Below, piece by piece: positions 9,541-22,140 of a stretch of DNA of 64,000 nucleotides (positions are counted from its first letter, which is position 1; the number at the start of each line of letters is the position of its first letter). The notes beneath the pieces are model-generated. The model was not told where the DNA came from and ran no database searches. It saw only the letters and a program-made list of their open reading frames with translations. Source of the DNA: Aphidius gifuensis (Eukaryota; Arthropoda; Insecta; Hymenoptera; Braconidae); the NCBI RefSeq assembly GCF_014905175.1, contig NC_057789.1, forward strand, positions 13,258,876 through 13,322,875. Direction: 5' to 3'. The position numbers and the translations under genes are program-made.

Positions 9541-10406
9541 GCCGGGCCTCAAATTTTGTCGCTACCCTTCGTAAAGAAGTTTCACTTCAAAAATTAGAAT
9601 GGAATAAAACTAAAACGATGAATCACAACAAGAAATATACGCAGTGCTTCTTAAAACACATAGACATAAGGATTTGTTGGTTCAATTAATTTATTTTTTA
9701 TTTGTTTTAATCTTTTTTCCTCATAAACACTACCATGTTAACATCACTTAAGCTGATGAAATATTTCAAAAAATTGTTTGAATTTACGTCATTACGAATG
9801 TTTCTGGATTTTTATCGTCAAAAGTAAGTATTTTCAATCAACCTGTTTATAATAATATATTAATTACCCTTTCAATTGATGAATAAAATTAACTTTTTTC
9901 TGTCAATAAAAAAATTAAAAAGAATGAGCAGCTGTCCCTCGGCACTTGTGTATTAGATAATAATTCAAAACTTTACTTTTTGAGTATTTTAATTATTTAG
10001 TCCCTATAGCAGATTAATGAGCTTAGACAATCAACTTATGAATTCTTTTTTTTTTATTCCTCTATATATCAGTTGAATGAAAAATTTCTGCCAATTGTAA
10101 AGTACTACGATTTATGTTTGATTTTTTAAATAAATTTGAAATTTACCTCAAAATATTTTAAAAGAAAAACGATTTGAACTCGATTTATATTATTCTAAAG
10201 CTCAACTCTGAAATAATGACTCAGGTTAATATGAATTACTTTACTCCAACAGGTTCGAACTGTAAATTGAAATTAATATAAATTATTCATATAAATTAAT
10301 CTGACCTCATTCATACACACACTCACATAGAAATTAATGATTATTAAACCTGATGAATCTTTAAGATTGATTATGATGATAACTGTGGCTGATCAGGACA
10401 AGTTAA
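9541..10406. other. AT-rich intergenic, nothing recognised
   Basis: No gene or repeat could be supported here. Confidence 0.4.
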
Positions 10407-10930
10407 TTACAGATGATGATGGTAATTGACTTCCATCATCATTGTTGAATATATTGATAATGTTGGTGATTGACTTCCACAATTATTGTTCAATTTTTCC
10501 GCTTTCACATGATTCTGACGCCTTTTGTAACGCAGACTTAATTCAGTTGTGGCAAAATTAGGATGTAAATATTCAGAAATTTGTATCATCGAATTTGATA
10601 AGCCAGACATTGATGATTTTAATAAATTTTGACTAGCTATATTAACAATGCGATCTTTCATGCTTTTTCCTGGCTTATAATTTCTTGAAAGTTACTTTTC
10701 TTTATTATCACTTCTATCAACGTAGACTTCTTGATCTTGATCTATCTATTATGTCTATCAGATAGACAAAACAGGAAGAAGCGATGTAGAGGATAAATGC
10801 TGCTTGAGGGTACTGCATTATGCACATTCGGGTCTGGTAGTTGATCATCCTGTTGAGCAGGTGCTGTATCTACTTCAAGTTTTTTACGCTTTATCAAGTT
10901 TTTTTGGCGATTTCTGTTCGTCTTCGGCAA
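10407..10930 (-). CDS. Possible two-exon coding remnant, unknown
   Basis: Two minus-strand frames may belong together: one from ATG 10930 with a basic N-terminus (NRNRQKNLIKRKKLE) and one ending near 10407 (SLRYKRRQNHVKAEKLNN). A possible acceptor precedes the second near 10690. Composition is coding-like but no motif is recognised and the junction is uncertain. It may be part of an older transposon. Confidence 0.25.
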
Positions 10931-11101
10931 TACCTTATTTTGAAAATATTCATAATTTTTTTAGATACATGATATATAATATATCATGAAAATATCTTTT
11001 TAAGAACGTTTTATGACAAAAAAAATTTCTTCGCATCAAAAGATTATTTAGATATGGCATGAAGATTTGTAAATCGAATTCTTAATACCATAAAAAAATA
11101 T

Positions 11102-11355
11102 CGGGGAGAGTAATCTAATATGAGCAGGGTGTTGAAAATGAGCACCCTCCCTTTTTTTAGAATTATCATTGAATTAATTTTTTTTTTTTGTTAAAATGAT
11201 TATATTTGAATCGTTTTCTGAAAAAATGAGCATTTTACAACCTGTCAACCTGTCACAAAATTTCTAAGTCACGTTTCAACGAGTTTGTTTCATGAGCAAT
11301 TTTTTTTTTTCTCTATTTCAGTTTTTTTTTTTTAACACAGATGGCATGACGATGC
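11102..11355. repeat. Left terminal inverted repeat of pogo-like element
   Basis: Pairs with 15826-16071 as the reverse complement; both include the CAACCTGTCAACCTGTCA block and a pyrimidine tract before CTCTATTTCAG. Confidence 0.8.
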
Positions 11356-11556
11356 ATAATATGAATGACTCTAAATTCCAAACTGCTCCATTGTTTTTTT
11401 CTTATTTTGAATTTCGGGATTCATTAGTTGTTCTTATTCGTTGATCGATAATCATTGTAATTGTCCTCCATTACTCGTCCACACTCTTTTATTTATTATT
11501 AGTCGATTGTATTATTGTATGAATTTTTTTTATTTATGTTTTTTTTTAAATTAAAA

Positions 11557-14392
11557 ATGGGTCGTTTTAAAAGAACAACAACTTGACAAGAATGGGAGCT
11601 AGTGCAAATGGCAAGAGCAATAACTGATGTTGTTAATAATGAAAAATCAATCAAATCTACTGCTTCACGTTTTGGCATGGATAGATTAACATTATGTCGT
11701 CGAGTGACAATGTACAGATTGAATCCTGATTTGATTTTAGCTTGTGAAAAATATTTGCTTTATTTCGTTGTATTTATTTTATTTTTTACACTATTTTATA
11801 TTTTTCTTCTTTATTTATCATCATTATCACCATGATACCAAACAGTTTTATAATTACATAATATTGTATCTTCTGTTAGATCTATTTCGATATCACATTA
11901 TTGATTTATCATCATTTTCATCATCATCAGAGAATAAAAAACTATGCAATTATATTACCATTTGCTATCATAAGAATATAAAAATATTTTATTTACTGTA
12001 TTATTATTTTTTCTAGTGAATATTTTTATATTTTCATGATAGCATATGGTAATGTTATATCCTAGTTGACGTTATAAATTCGTAAAATATACAGAAAAAG
12101 GAAACATAAATTATCAACTAAAATAACGACACAAGACGTTTCTTTTCTCACGAGATATTAGATTTCATCAAAATTCAAGAAACTAAAATACAAATATTCG
12201 ATAAGACCCAAAACTACGCAGCTGTATGCACTCGAAAAGTAATAAAATGGATTCAAACTAAAGGGACTTTTCCCAAACTATTTTACCGGATACATAAAAT
12301 TTTGCGACTTTCTTCGAGCCAGACGTGACAGATAAGATTACATCTACGATAGACGAACGCACAATACCCTCGCAAAGCGGACCAGCCTTTTTGTCTCCTA
12401 TTCTGAGAAAATACGAGTATAAATACACCCCGAAAAACTAAGACAAACCAGTTGTGGTTAGGGACCGGGAACCGAAACATAGCCATGTAATTATCATCAC
12501 GTTAGAGTCATTGGTCTTTTAATAATTTTATTTTAAACATGAGTTTCATATCAATATTTGAGCAAATCACTAGTTTTATTGGCCAGTTTTCAATTTATTT
12601 TTTTTTTTGCCGGTTCTTTCGTTGCTCTTCAGGTTTAGTAAGTTATCAAACAATTTTCACACAACTTACAGAAATTCAATTTAAAGAACAGATTGTGAAT
12701 GTTCAATCACAGTTACGAGGGCTTGGATCCAAGCAGACACGAGAACTAGCCAACGTGGTGGCCAATAGAAATAATATCATGACTCCTTGGATTGGATCCG
12801 CTAGTAAAGACTGATATCGTTTTCGAGCTCGTCATCATGATCTGGTTTTTAGAAAGTCTGAGTCTGTATCGATCTATCGAGCCAGAAGATTAAACCAAGT
12901 TGTTGTGAATTGTTTTTTTTGATCTGTTAGAGCAACAACAACAAAATATTGGAGTTGATGATGGTGAAACTAGTGCATCGAACAGAATTCTCAATATTGA
13001 TGAAACTAGTTAGACAGTTGACTAAAAGACCGTTATCGGGATACTTTGCTTGAACGGTCAAAGACGATCAGGTCAACTGAGAACTACTGACCAAGGCAAA
13101 ACAGTAACTGTCACCATATTTGTGTCAGCATCAGATGAACTGCTTCCCCACCATATTTATTTTTAGGAGGAAAAAATGAAGCCATCCTTGATAGCTGGTA
13201 CGATCGAAGGATCTTGTGGAACATTCATTGAACGAGGATAGATGACAACTGAGACATATGGTGACTAAATTGAATGGTTCATCAAGTATACAAGACCAAC
13301 AGCAGAAAGACCGGTACTGCTGATATTTGATGGACACGTTAGTCATTCCGAAAATTTAAAAGTGGCAAGACTTGCTGCCGATAATTATTTGCTGATTTTA
13401 TGCTTACCTTCACATACAACACACAGAATACAGCCACTAGATGTGCATGAGCATAATGAAGTCAGTCAGCAAAACCTATGCTGAAATTTCAACTGAATTG
13501 ACTCGGCAAGAGACTATTTGAACAGGACATAGCCAGTATAATGAGTCTTGCTCTTGGCACAGCAGCAACACCAAATAACATCAAAGCTTGATTCAGAGCT
13601 ACTGGTATATGTCCTTTCAACAGAAACATATTTCCTGCAGCTGATTTTGCTCCAGCAGAGTTGTCTGCACGACCAAATCCAGCTGCAGAGATTTTGAGCC
13701 GGTCAATGAGTGGTTTGTCAGTGGATGAAAACCCTTGTTTAAGTCAGCAGTTAGTACCAAACATTCCCCGCACTCCATCAACTCATTCACAATTATCAAC
13801 TCACCAACGTACGACGAACATCTACTCGACAAATATCATCAACTGCCAAACGACAAACATCAGCAACACTATCAACATCAACTGGTACCAGAACGAAATC
13901 AAACCGTTCACTATTTGGTCAGGTCATCCATCATATTATAATAGCTCTGATAATAAAAGTGCACCAAATAATAAAAGAAGGCTAGCCTACTTTCATTATC
14001 AGAGAAATACTATTGGAAAAAACAAAAATTGGATATTTCTATGGATGACTCTGATCAAACTGGAGTTGGCCAGGCAAGTCGTGAGAGAAGAAGTCGACCT
14101 CAAAGCAAGATTGTCGCTTGTAACATCAGCTGAGTATATTAAAGAAATTGACAATTTAGAAAAAAAAAAAAAATCGCAAAGAAAAATACAAATAAACGGA
14201 GATACGGAAAAATCAAGATTACACTCTCAGCTTGATGAAGAAGGAGAAAATGATGCTGAGTGTCTTATATGTGAAAAACTATATTCAAAGACCACTGGAC
14301 GATGGATGCAATGTGACAATAGTGATCTTTGAGCACATGCACTGTGTGCGAATGGAGCTAAGAAAAATTTTAAGAAGTATTTACTTGAGTGA
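11557..14392 (+). pseudogene. pogo/Tigger-like transposase with C-terminal zinc-binding motif, broken
   Basis: An ATG at 11557 opens a frame with an early stop at about 11584. After it comes a helix-turn-helix of CENP-B/psq type (VVNNEKSIKSTASRFGMDRL). The frame is then interrupted by the LTR-like insertion and resumes near 12640 with Tigger-like motifs (RARHHDLVFRKSE, then NIDET). Further segments in shifting frames encode a DDE core, and a tail motif typical of pogo relatives (RATGICPFNRNIFPAADFAP, near 13590-13650). The end has a PHD-like Cys pattern (CLICEKLYSKTTGRWMQC..). Such transposases cut and paste their own DNA. Multiple stops, frameshifts and a nested insertion make it a clear pseudogene. 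Confidence 0.75.
12054..12513 (+). repeat. LTR-like repeat, copy 2 (truncated)
   Basis: Matches 5229-5690 from TGTTATATCC to ..ATCACGTTAGAGTCA, with TATA box at 12418-12424. The last 180 bp of copy 1 are missing. It splits the pogo-like transposase. Confidence 0.75.
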
Positions 14393-15825
14393 AATATTAA
14401 GTTAAAAAAATAATTGAAAAAAAAAAAAGATTGGTATATGATAATGTGATAGTGTTATTTGTTTTTATGATTTTAATATTTGCACAAATTTCATGTAAGT
14501 ATTTAATTTATGGCTGTTAATATTATTGAACTATACCAATAATAATAGTTCAACAGGTGAATAATATTCAAAACAAAATATTAATTTCAAAATATAATAC
14601 AAAATTAATATGAAATTATTAATCTTTCAACAATTGAAAGATAGTAAAAAAATATTAATATACAATATAGTGGAATATCAATCATTGGAAAATGTACAGA
14701 TTTTATTTGAGTGTCAATTTATAGTTACGATCATTATTAAAATCTAATTGTATTAATAAAATATTAACATTCCGATAGTCCAAAAAAATAAAACTTTGAT
14801 ATCGAAATATAAAGCACAGCATTGTTTTTTTGATTTTTTTTTTTTTTTTTTTCTTTTACGTACCAAGTTGAAAAATTAAAATTAAACTATGAAATAACAA
14901 AAAAAAGAAAGAATATGTAAAACCAAAATTAAATAAGCAAATAATCATACAATAATCAAAACAAATCAACTTGGTATTTCACGTTAATATTAAAAAATTC
15001 TCTTATTTTGTTATTCCCTACAGGGTAACGGGTTAGGAGGGATGTGTATGATTGTAGATGTACCTTGATGTAAGAATAATCCGAAACAATTGTTGTTGAG
15101 AGCGTGTCAATCTGGATGGTGGCCTGTTGATGTTGGTAGTCTCGAATAATCCAAACGGTAAAATAAACTCGAAGCACAGAAAACAACACCCCGGAGAAAT
15201 GTCACAGTCAATAATTTTATAGTATTAGGAACAGTCAATTGATACACGGAAAAATAATAATTTAAACACAAAGATTATTTAATTTAAATTCACTTTAACA
15301 TTTCATTTATTAGAAACGAAAAACTTCAATTGATTTTATTATTTATTTAATTATATTTGATTTCATAAAAAATTTGAATATTTTAGAATTGTCAAAGTTG
15401 TCGCAAGAGTGAAGCTCCTTAAATTCTAAAATAATAATTCCCATAAAAATTAATTTAAAAAGAAGGGATGGATAAAAGTGGGAACATCTTGACCAATTAT
15501 ATTTTACCTGTCCCACGATAGTCAGCATTTAATACTTTACTTAGAGAATTATTTGTAACGTCAACGGATGTAAAATATCGAGTAGCTAAGATGACTTTGA
15601 ACTACGGTTTGCAAAAATAATTTAAAATAAAAATATAATATTTTGAGAGAAAAGGTAAAATGTTGATTTTGCTAAAATAAATAAAAATAATTTAAAAATA
15701 AAAGGAAAAAATTTAATCGCTTACTCGGTATTTTATATGCCCTTGAATTTACTAAATATTTAATTAATTAATTTATTTATTTATTATATTGATACCAAGA
15801 CGTAACAATATGTATTAATAAGCTT

Positions 15826-16071
15826 ATGCTATCTGTGTTAAAAAAAAAATCTGAAATAGAGAAAAAAAAAAAAAAAATTGCTTATGGAGAAAACTCGTTG
15901 AAACTTAACTTTAGAATTTTTTGACAGGTTGACAGGTTGTAAATTGCTCATTTTTTAGAAGACAATTAAAATATAATGATTTTAACAAAAAAAAAAATTG
16001 ATTAATTAATGGTTTCGAAGAAAGGGAGGGTTCTCATGTAAAACACCATGCTTACTGATCACTCTCCTCTA
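15826..16071. repeat. Right terminal inverted repeat of pogo-like element
   Basis: Reverse complement of 11102-11355, ending ACTCTCCTCTA before a TA dinucleotide. Confidence 0.8.
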
Positions 16072-16307
16072 TATTTATGTATTCTGAAACATATAAGTGG
16101 ATATGGTCTGATTCATTGGCAGATCCTTGGTTCCCTTGGTTGATCCTTAGAGCCAGATTCCAGCCGCAGTGCCCTCAGTGCCCTCCTTGTCCTGCCTAGC
16201 TAATACCGCGGAATTTGACTTTCTCTGCTGGACAGTAATAGTGCAATGTCCAATATCGCCTACGCGTCCTTCCCACTGCCTATTTCTTATAAGTCTGCTC
16301 ACGACCC

Positions 16308-17362
16308 TCAGTGCTGGCAGCAGAGGCATATCTCATAGTGCTCCGAGAGCACAAATAGGGTCGACTTACTAGCCCATGTAATACCTCTCAGCGCTAAGCC
16401 ACTGACCTGTTCTAGAAGACCCCTGGCCCCTACTTGTCCGGTTATCTTCCACCAAACAATAGCCCCATGCACCACTGCTGGTATGACCAGCGGTTGATAC
16501 ATCCAGGCCATGATGCTTGGGTTATTACCCCAGTTTCGAACTCTTTTTACTTGCAATTCCAATTCAGTTTTTCATGTAGTATAACACCCAGTCTGACCGA
16601 GTTTGAAGGTACAATCTCCTTACCATAGAATTTTGGTTTTTTCCACCCTTCTACATCCCCTGCTTGTATTACGCAAGCTATTCCGTCTGCATATCGCTGA
16701 GCAAGAAAACTCTGGGGTTTCAATGCTACTAAAAGATTATCTACCACCAGACACCATAACAGCGGAAATAGCACTCCCCTCTGCAGGCATCCTCGGTTAA
16801 CGACGGCTCTTAGCATCTCTCCTTCTCTTCCCACACAAATCCGTCAGTCAAAAAGCATGTTACTGATCCACCTTCTCAAAGTTAAATCAATCCCAAGTCT
16901 TTCTGCCACCCTCTATAGCCTCCAGTGGGGTCTTGTAGAAAGCATATGTCTTCTATGTCCATGGAAACACCCACTTCCAGTTCTCGTCTGTCTTTGGCAC
17001 CCTCCAACTTGCTAAAAAGCCTATGGAGTGCCGCATCTTCTGACTTTCTTGGCTGGTAGGCGAATGGCAACCCATGCAGCGGTCCGCTCACCTGAAACGC
17101 ATCCCTTACATCTGTCCACATGTCGCTCCAGCGCCTTGAGCATGTAAGAGGTAAGACTGATCGGTCTATAAGCCCATGGTTGGTCTTTGTTGGTCCTGCC
17201 AGGTTTAGGAATAAATATTACCTTACTTTTGCGCCATTGCCTCGGCACATACCCCGTAGCAATACACGCCCTAAAAGTAAGTAGTACAAGTATATGGTTT
17301 AGACCCTTTTGGAGCATAACCCTATCGGTTTCCAGACTCTCATACGGTTGGAACCCATTCAC
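16308..17362 (-). pseudogene. Reverse transcriptase domain of non-LTR retrotransposon, frameshifted
   Basis: In minus-strand order the blocks show RT fingers (PRQWRKSKVIFIPKPGR, then WAYRPISLTSYMLKALE), the palm start (FAYQPRKSEDAALH), motif B (CLQRGVLFPLLWCLVVDNLL) and a degraded catalytic box (QRYADGIACV, where functional enzymes have YADD). The C-terminal part keeps a WWKIT-type thumb/connection segment. The change of the second catalytic Asp to Gly and the frameshifts show that it is dead. Confidence 0.78.
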
Positions 17363-17748
17363 TTCATCAGTCTTACCTCTGAATGCACCACCCGTTTAAC
17401 TCTATCGGTATTTACTACTTTAGACGCAATAACCCTCCACGTTCGCTCCAGGTATCCATCAGAGAAGTTTCTACATACCAAGAAAAGTGTTCATTCAGCA
17501 GGACCTCAATCTTTTCCCTCCGTTCCGAGGCATACTCCCCCCCCCCACACCGGAAGTTTTAGTGGTCCACCTGCTACCTTCCTTGGCAATAATTTTCTTA
17601 AGCTTAGCCACGTCTGGCACACTAGATGTTTCTCCACAGAACCTCCTTCAGGAGTCTCTCTTGGCCATCTGCAGCGTCTACCTTTAAGTATCTTGTTCAG
17701 GGCCTTACGTACACCGAATCTTAGCTTCTGTAGATCGCTACGCCACCA

Positions 17749-18378
17749 TTAACTCTTATCCCTAACAACGCTTAGAGGACAGTTATTTTCATACGCCTCG
17801 ACCATTGCATCTCGCAAAAATGTCGCTGCGCCTTTGATTTTAATCAGAGTGTTAAACCTCGCCGGGAAAAACTCAATTCTTTTCTGTAGCTCAGCTTCAT
17901 ACGCATGCCAGTCTGCTTTGCGTGAATTACGAAAGGTTTGCGCGCCTTGAGCCGTGGTTGCTGCAAACCATTCAAACTGAATGTATCGGTGGTCCGATAA
18001 CGTCGGATCTTTGGATACCTTCCAGTTCTTAATTCTACCTACCACCTCCGGTGTGGCCATCGTTAGGTCTATCATCGATTTCCTTACATTAGTCAAGGTT
18101 CCCTACCTGATTGATAACCTCCAGGTTCGTGGCAAATACGAAGTCCAGTAGAGCTCTCCCTGATTGTTGATGTCGTCGCTGCCCCATGCAACATGGTGCG
18201 CATCGACATCCCCAGCCAGTACCAGATTCCACTGTCTATTTTTGCAGTCTTCTACGAGAGCTACAACTTCGTTAGAGTGTGGTTCAGATGAATCGTGAGG
18301 CATGTAGACGCTACGACCATTGTTCCACCTTCTCCTGATCCAGTCGCAATTCTCACTGCTACTAGATTTATCCCACAA
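17749..18378 (-). pseudogene. Endonuclease (APE-type) domain of the same retrotransposon
   Basis: The segment contains the APE-like motifs VLAGDVDAHHVAWGS (catalytic Asp and His/Asn region; functional relatives usually have DxN) and, in a shifted frame, SMIDLTMATPEVV followed by DPTLSDHRYIQFE, the terminal SDH motif. Frameshifted near 18100. It would nick target DNA to prime reverse transcription. Confidence 0.75.
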
Positions 18379-18835
18379 TGTTCCCTTAAGAGGGAGGCCC
18401 TAACTAGAACGCATGCTCTAGGCCTAGAAACCGTAATATCATAAAATAGTTGTCCCCTAGCTCAACAAAGTCCCTTGACGCTACCCTTAAATTTCAAGGT
18501 TCTTGAATCAGTGCGACTTTGGTATTCTCGGTACTATCTTATGCTTGTGTGCTACGGTGGAGATTAATTTAAACGAAAGGGATACTCACTACCATTAGGT
18601 CACCTTCTCCCCTTCCGTCGTCGTAGTCTTAGAGCCCTCTCCAGTTTTTTGCCCAGCACCTTTAAAGATGCCCGGCTTAGCCCGTAGAAAGGTCTCATAC
18701 TCAGCTTGTTCAGCTGTTTCACCTCAGTTTCCGGTATTCCGAGAATCAGACGCCAGTCTTTGGCATCCTCCTTGCTTTCTTCATATTTCGCCTATCCGCT
18801 GGTGTGTAGCCTTGGATTTTGTCTGGCAATTCTCG

Positions 18836-19265
18836 TCAGTATTGCAGAATTACCAACGTCATTGACCATTGTTTATCCTGAATGTGCGCCATTACTCTGA
18901 CCAGCTTTGGGAGGTTTTTCTGATCGATGACCAAAAGTTTGCCCCCTCCCTGCTTTAGCTTTTCCACGTTCGCCCTGAGCCATTTTTCGGACTCGGTATC
19001 GGCGCAAGCTACTACTGATCCCAGTGAAAGTGCAACCTTGGAATCTCGGGACAAAATCACTAGACGCTATTTCGTCCATTCTTTCCAGGAGTTCCCCTTG
19101 CACCAGGTTGGATTGCCCCTCCGATATGTCCGACCGGTCCTCGTGGATAATCACGAGTTTGGGTACATCAACAGTGACAACCACAAATGAGAACTGTTCC
19201 TTCCCATTCCGTCTTTTTTTGTGCTCTTGTTGAGCAGACTGAGGGATACTCCTCGATTGTCTCAC
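18836..19265 (-). pseudogene. ORF1 remnant (DUF4780-like) of the same retrotransposon
   Basis: A first frame reads FVVVTVDVPKLVIIHEDR and RFQGCTF; the frame then shifts to one with VVACADTESEKWLR and KLLVIDQKNLPKLVRVMAHI. This resembles the DUF4780-type domain found in ORF1 or gag-like regions of insect non-LTR elements. The family link is from memory. Confidence 0.5.
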
Positions 19266-19345
19266 CCGCTTTTGAGCTTTAACAGGTTCATTAGTTCACC
19301 CAATAGGGGTCCCTGCCGTCTCTGCTCTCCTGCTCGCTTGCTCTC

Positions 19346-20080
19346 CCTGCTAACATAGTATATAATTGATTTATTTGATCCATTTGTTGCTGTAACGAGT
19401 CTTTTTATTCATCACACATTAATATTCATTGATTAAACAACGATTTAAACCAAGACAACGAAACATGATTACATAATCCTTCATCCATTGACAAACAGCT
19501 ACAGTCACTTCTGAATCATCAGGGTCTGGTTGTTTTATAATCATCTCATTATTAAACTCGACTTAAAAAAAATTTTTTTTTTTTAATAATATATTATCTA
19601 CTTCAATAAATAATTTTTTTCACACGCGATAATAATAAATCAAATGATTTGCATGATATTTATAATTTTACATAATCAAGTATCAACGACCACGCCAGTT
19701 ATGAACGTCCATGCGCATCACCTTCTGACAGTCGACTAAGTATTTGAGTTTTCGTTGGTTCGCGGGACTATGGTATTCCCGAGCTATATATGTAATATTT
19801 GTTATAAATTATGTGAACATAACTTTAAGGTTATAATTATTATGTTGAACTCCAAATATCTCGTCACACGCTCCGTCCACGACGATACAGCGACGCAACA
19901 ACGTTCGGAATATCCGATTAATATATCTTCCCAGGGCTCCTGTCTTAGATTAATTATTGAGGTTAGTCGGTAGATAGTGCGCAGGAGTCTACCCAACGAG
20001 AAAAACTGCTGTGTGAACGCTGTCATAATAATCATTTCAATTGAACACTATATAAAAGCACGAAATCAACTATTTCATGA
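19346..20080. other. Intergenic, nothing firmly recognised
   Basis: AT-rich sequence with a candidate TATA box (CTATATAAAAG near 20050). No supported gene. Confidence 0.35.
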
Positions 20081-20284
20081 GCCTTTATCTCATCAGCAGA
20101 GACCATAAAATGTAGTCTTTATCGGCTGCCTTTACTTGATTGGAGTAATCCAGTCCATAATGGACGCATCCTGCAATTAGATACTTTTATGATACACGAC
20201 CCTGAAAACCGACCAGTACCTGTGCCTTTAATAGGCATAAAATCTATTCCTGATAAACACGTAGTGCCTGAACTGTGGTTATGA
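20081..20284 (+). CDS. Short coding-like fragment, unknown
   Basis: An open frame of about 67 codons ends at TGA 20282-20284. It is preceded by an acceptor-like CTTTATCTCATCAG. The peptide (for example NGRILQLDTFMIHDPENRP, then VPLIGIKSIPDKHVVPELWL) has normal composition in an AT-rich setting, suggesting a real exon or a fragment of a mobile element. I do not recognise it. Confidence 0.3.
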   Translation, partial: AFISSAETIKCSLYRLPLLDWSNPVHNGRILQLDTFMIHDPENRPVPVPLIGIKSIPDKHVVPELWL

Positions 20285-21344
20285 AAACCACAAACTACCT
20301 ACATATAACAAAATATACTGTGTAGCGAGATGGTATTGTATGATGGTGCGCCACCTATTATAATATATTTGTATGGGTGAGATATGATGATGGTAGAGAG
20401 ACGGAGAGACTTGTGTGTAGTGGAAGGAGGAGTGGAGAGAGCTGAGTTGACGGAGAGTGTGACTTCGGTCACTTGGGCCTTTGCTGGCAAACAATACGGT
20501 TGCAAATATAATTTGGCTACGCCAATTTAATAAATCCAAGTATAAATTGTATCTCAATAAAATCAAAACTGTTTATCCACAAATTAATTGTTGCAAGCAA
20601 CAATTAATATCATACTGTAAATAATTGCTAATATCATATTTAAATTGAACATACCTATATTGTGTACATGAAAAAGCAATTTCAATGAGCTGATTGATCT
20701 GGTAACTTGGTATACAACAACGTGGATCTGGACGGCGTCCTTTTGCAAAACCACGCCGCCATTACACCAGAATATTATTTGAGGCATCAGCACAGAGATT
20801 GAATCAACATCGATTTTGTACACTTACTCGGCCTGATCAGTCAAGTTTCCAAGGCCACCAAATCATTATCAAGGTCATCAAATCATCATCAACATCTTCA
20901 ATAATCATCAAGGTTGTAATTGTATGGGTATGTGTGTGATTGTGTGAATGGATAGGGAAATATCTTTGAATAAATATCAATACATTTAATATTATAAAAT
21001 ATATAAAATTTTGCATCGTATCTTTTCTTAAGCTTTTGTCATTTTTTCAGGACAAATTCAATACATTGATAATTAACATTTTATTTTAATATTTAACGTG
21101 AGAATTTATATATTTAAACACGTAAACTTGGACCATTTTTGAATTAAATAAAAAAGTCAAAAGGCCCAAGCTTACAACTGTATAAGATAATCACGACAAA
21201 ATAGACGAAACTCAGCTCTAATTTTGAGCCATCCGTCTACGTTCCCTAAACGAATGGTTTAACTGTGAGGGTGTTATGTCCCACGGTAAAACCTAGTGAC
21301 ATTATATTGTTTAAATTTACCGTGATAAGCCAGCCATTGCTGTG
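20285..21344. other. Intergenic with short CATCAAATCATC-type repeats
   Basis: Around 20850-20910 the motif AAGGTCATCAAATCATCATC is repeated imperfectly. Near 21275 a TGTTATGTCCCACGG block might be an LTR start. No gene is supported. Confidence 0.35.
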
Positions 21345-22140
21345 ACTCACCGATAGCAAATTATTGGCTGCTATCTTTCATGAACTCAATGTTTAGAACA
21401 CTGTTGTGATCTGCATCAGCGCATGCGTAGTCGCAGATGCGCAGAATTATTTATTCTTTAAAAAATAGCTGTGCATTGGCGACGGTATTATATTTATATT
21501 TTTCTTGACATTTTTGCAGTAACCTAAAGATATTGAAATTGTTGGAACATATTAATTATGTTACCGCCGTAATATTCTAAAGGAAATCTAAGAGAAATTA
21601 AATTTCGAGAAAAATAAATAATAGAGAATGATTACAATCCAAAAACAAAAATCTTCAATTCTTTTTTATTCATAAGATGTCAAATTAATATTTAAGATGT
21701 CAACAGAATTTGCGACATATATAAACTAAATAAGTAGCAAAAATTCAAGGTAACAAATTTAAACTAAATTTTATGGAGTAATATTAAATAGTAAATATCT
21801 ATTCAAATGTAGATAGATTTACTAAATAGTTACTTTCTTTATAGGTTACTCACAAATAATAAATTTTTGGTTCAAGTTTATCAAAAAAGTTAGTAATATC
21901 ATATGCAATCAATTTGAAAATTCAGAATGAAAATTGAATTAATTTGAGTTGTCACGGTAATCATTGTAAAATAAATTTGTATTCACGAATTCCAATATAC
22001 TAAAAAAAAACTGTTTTATCATTTTTTTTTTATGAATAATGCTGCGCATCTGCACCTACGCGTGCGCTGATGGAGATCACATCAGTGTTCTGAACACCGA
22101 GTTCATGAAAGAAAGAACCTATTAGCTTTGAGTTTCAGCT
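21345..22140. mobile_element. Non-autonomous DNA transposon with about 110-bp inverted arms
   Basis: The left arm (TCTTTCATGAACTC, GAACACTG, TGTGATCT, CATCAGCGCA, GCAGATGCGCAG in order, 21373-21450) is repeated as its reverse complement at about 22034-22112 with roughly 10% differences. The arms continue outward and inward for another 20-30 bp each. The AT-rich middle has no coding capacity. Boundaries are approximate and no target-site duplication was confirmed. Confidence 0.65.

Larger units (their letters stand above)
11102..16071 (+). mobile_element. pogo/Tigger-like DNA transposon with about 250-bp terminal inverted repeats
   Basis: The sequence at 11102-11355 (starting CGGGGAGAGT, containing CAACCTGTCAACCTGTCA and ending near TTAACACAGATGGCAT) recurs as its reverse complement at 15826-16071 with small differences. 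Both ends are flanked by TA, the target-site duplication of the Tc1/mariner-pogo group. Inside lies a broken pogo-type transposase (11557-14392) and, nested within it, a partial LTR-like repeat (12054-12513). Between 14.4 and 15.8 kb there is about 1.4 kb of non-coding AT-rich DNA with no recognised gene. The copy is inactive. Confidence 0.8.
16140..19345 (-). mobile_element. Decayed non-LTR retrotransposon (R1/LOA/Jockey-like), reversed
   Basis: Minus-strand remnants appear in the order ORF1 (about 19265-18836), endonuclease (18378-17749) and reverse transcriptase (17362-16308). The G+C content is visibly higher than in the surroundings, and the sequence starts abruptly after the pogo element. 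Frameshifts and stops separate all blocks. The clade is judged only by eye from motif style; I-group elements are the best fit. Confidence 0.8.

Noticed and set aside
11744..12016. Hydrophobic Phe/Tyr-rich frame
   Set aside because: Arises from T-rich low-complexity DNA inside the pogo element; no coding character.
16169..17752. Several plus-strand frames of 60-150 codons
   Set aside because: They are shadows of the GC-richer minus-strand retrotransposon, whose RT motifs are unmistakable.
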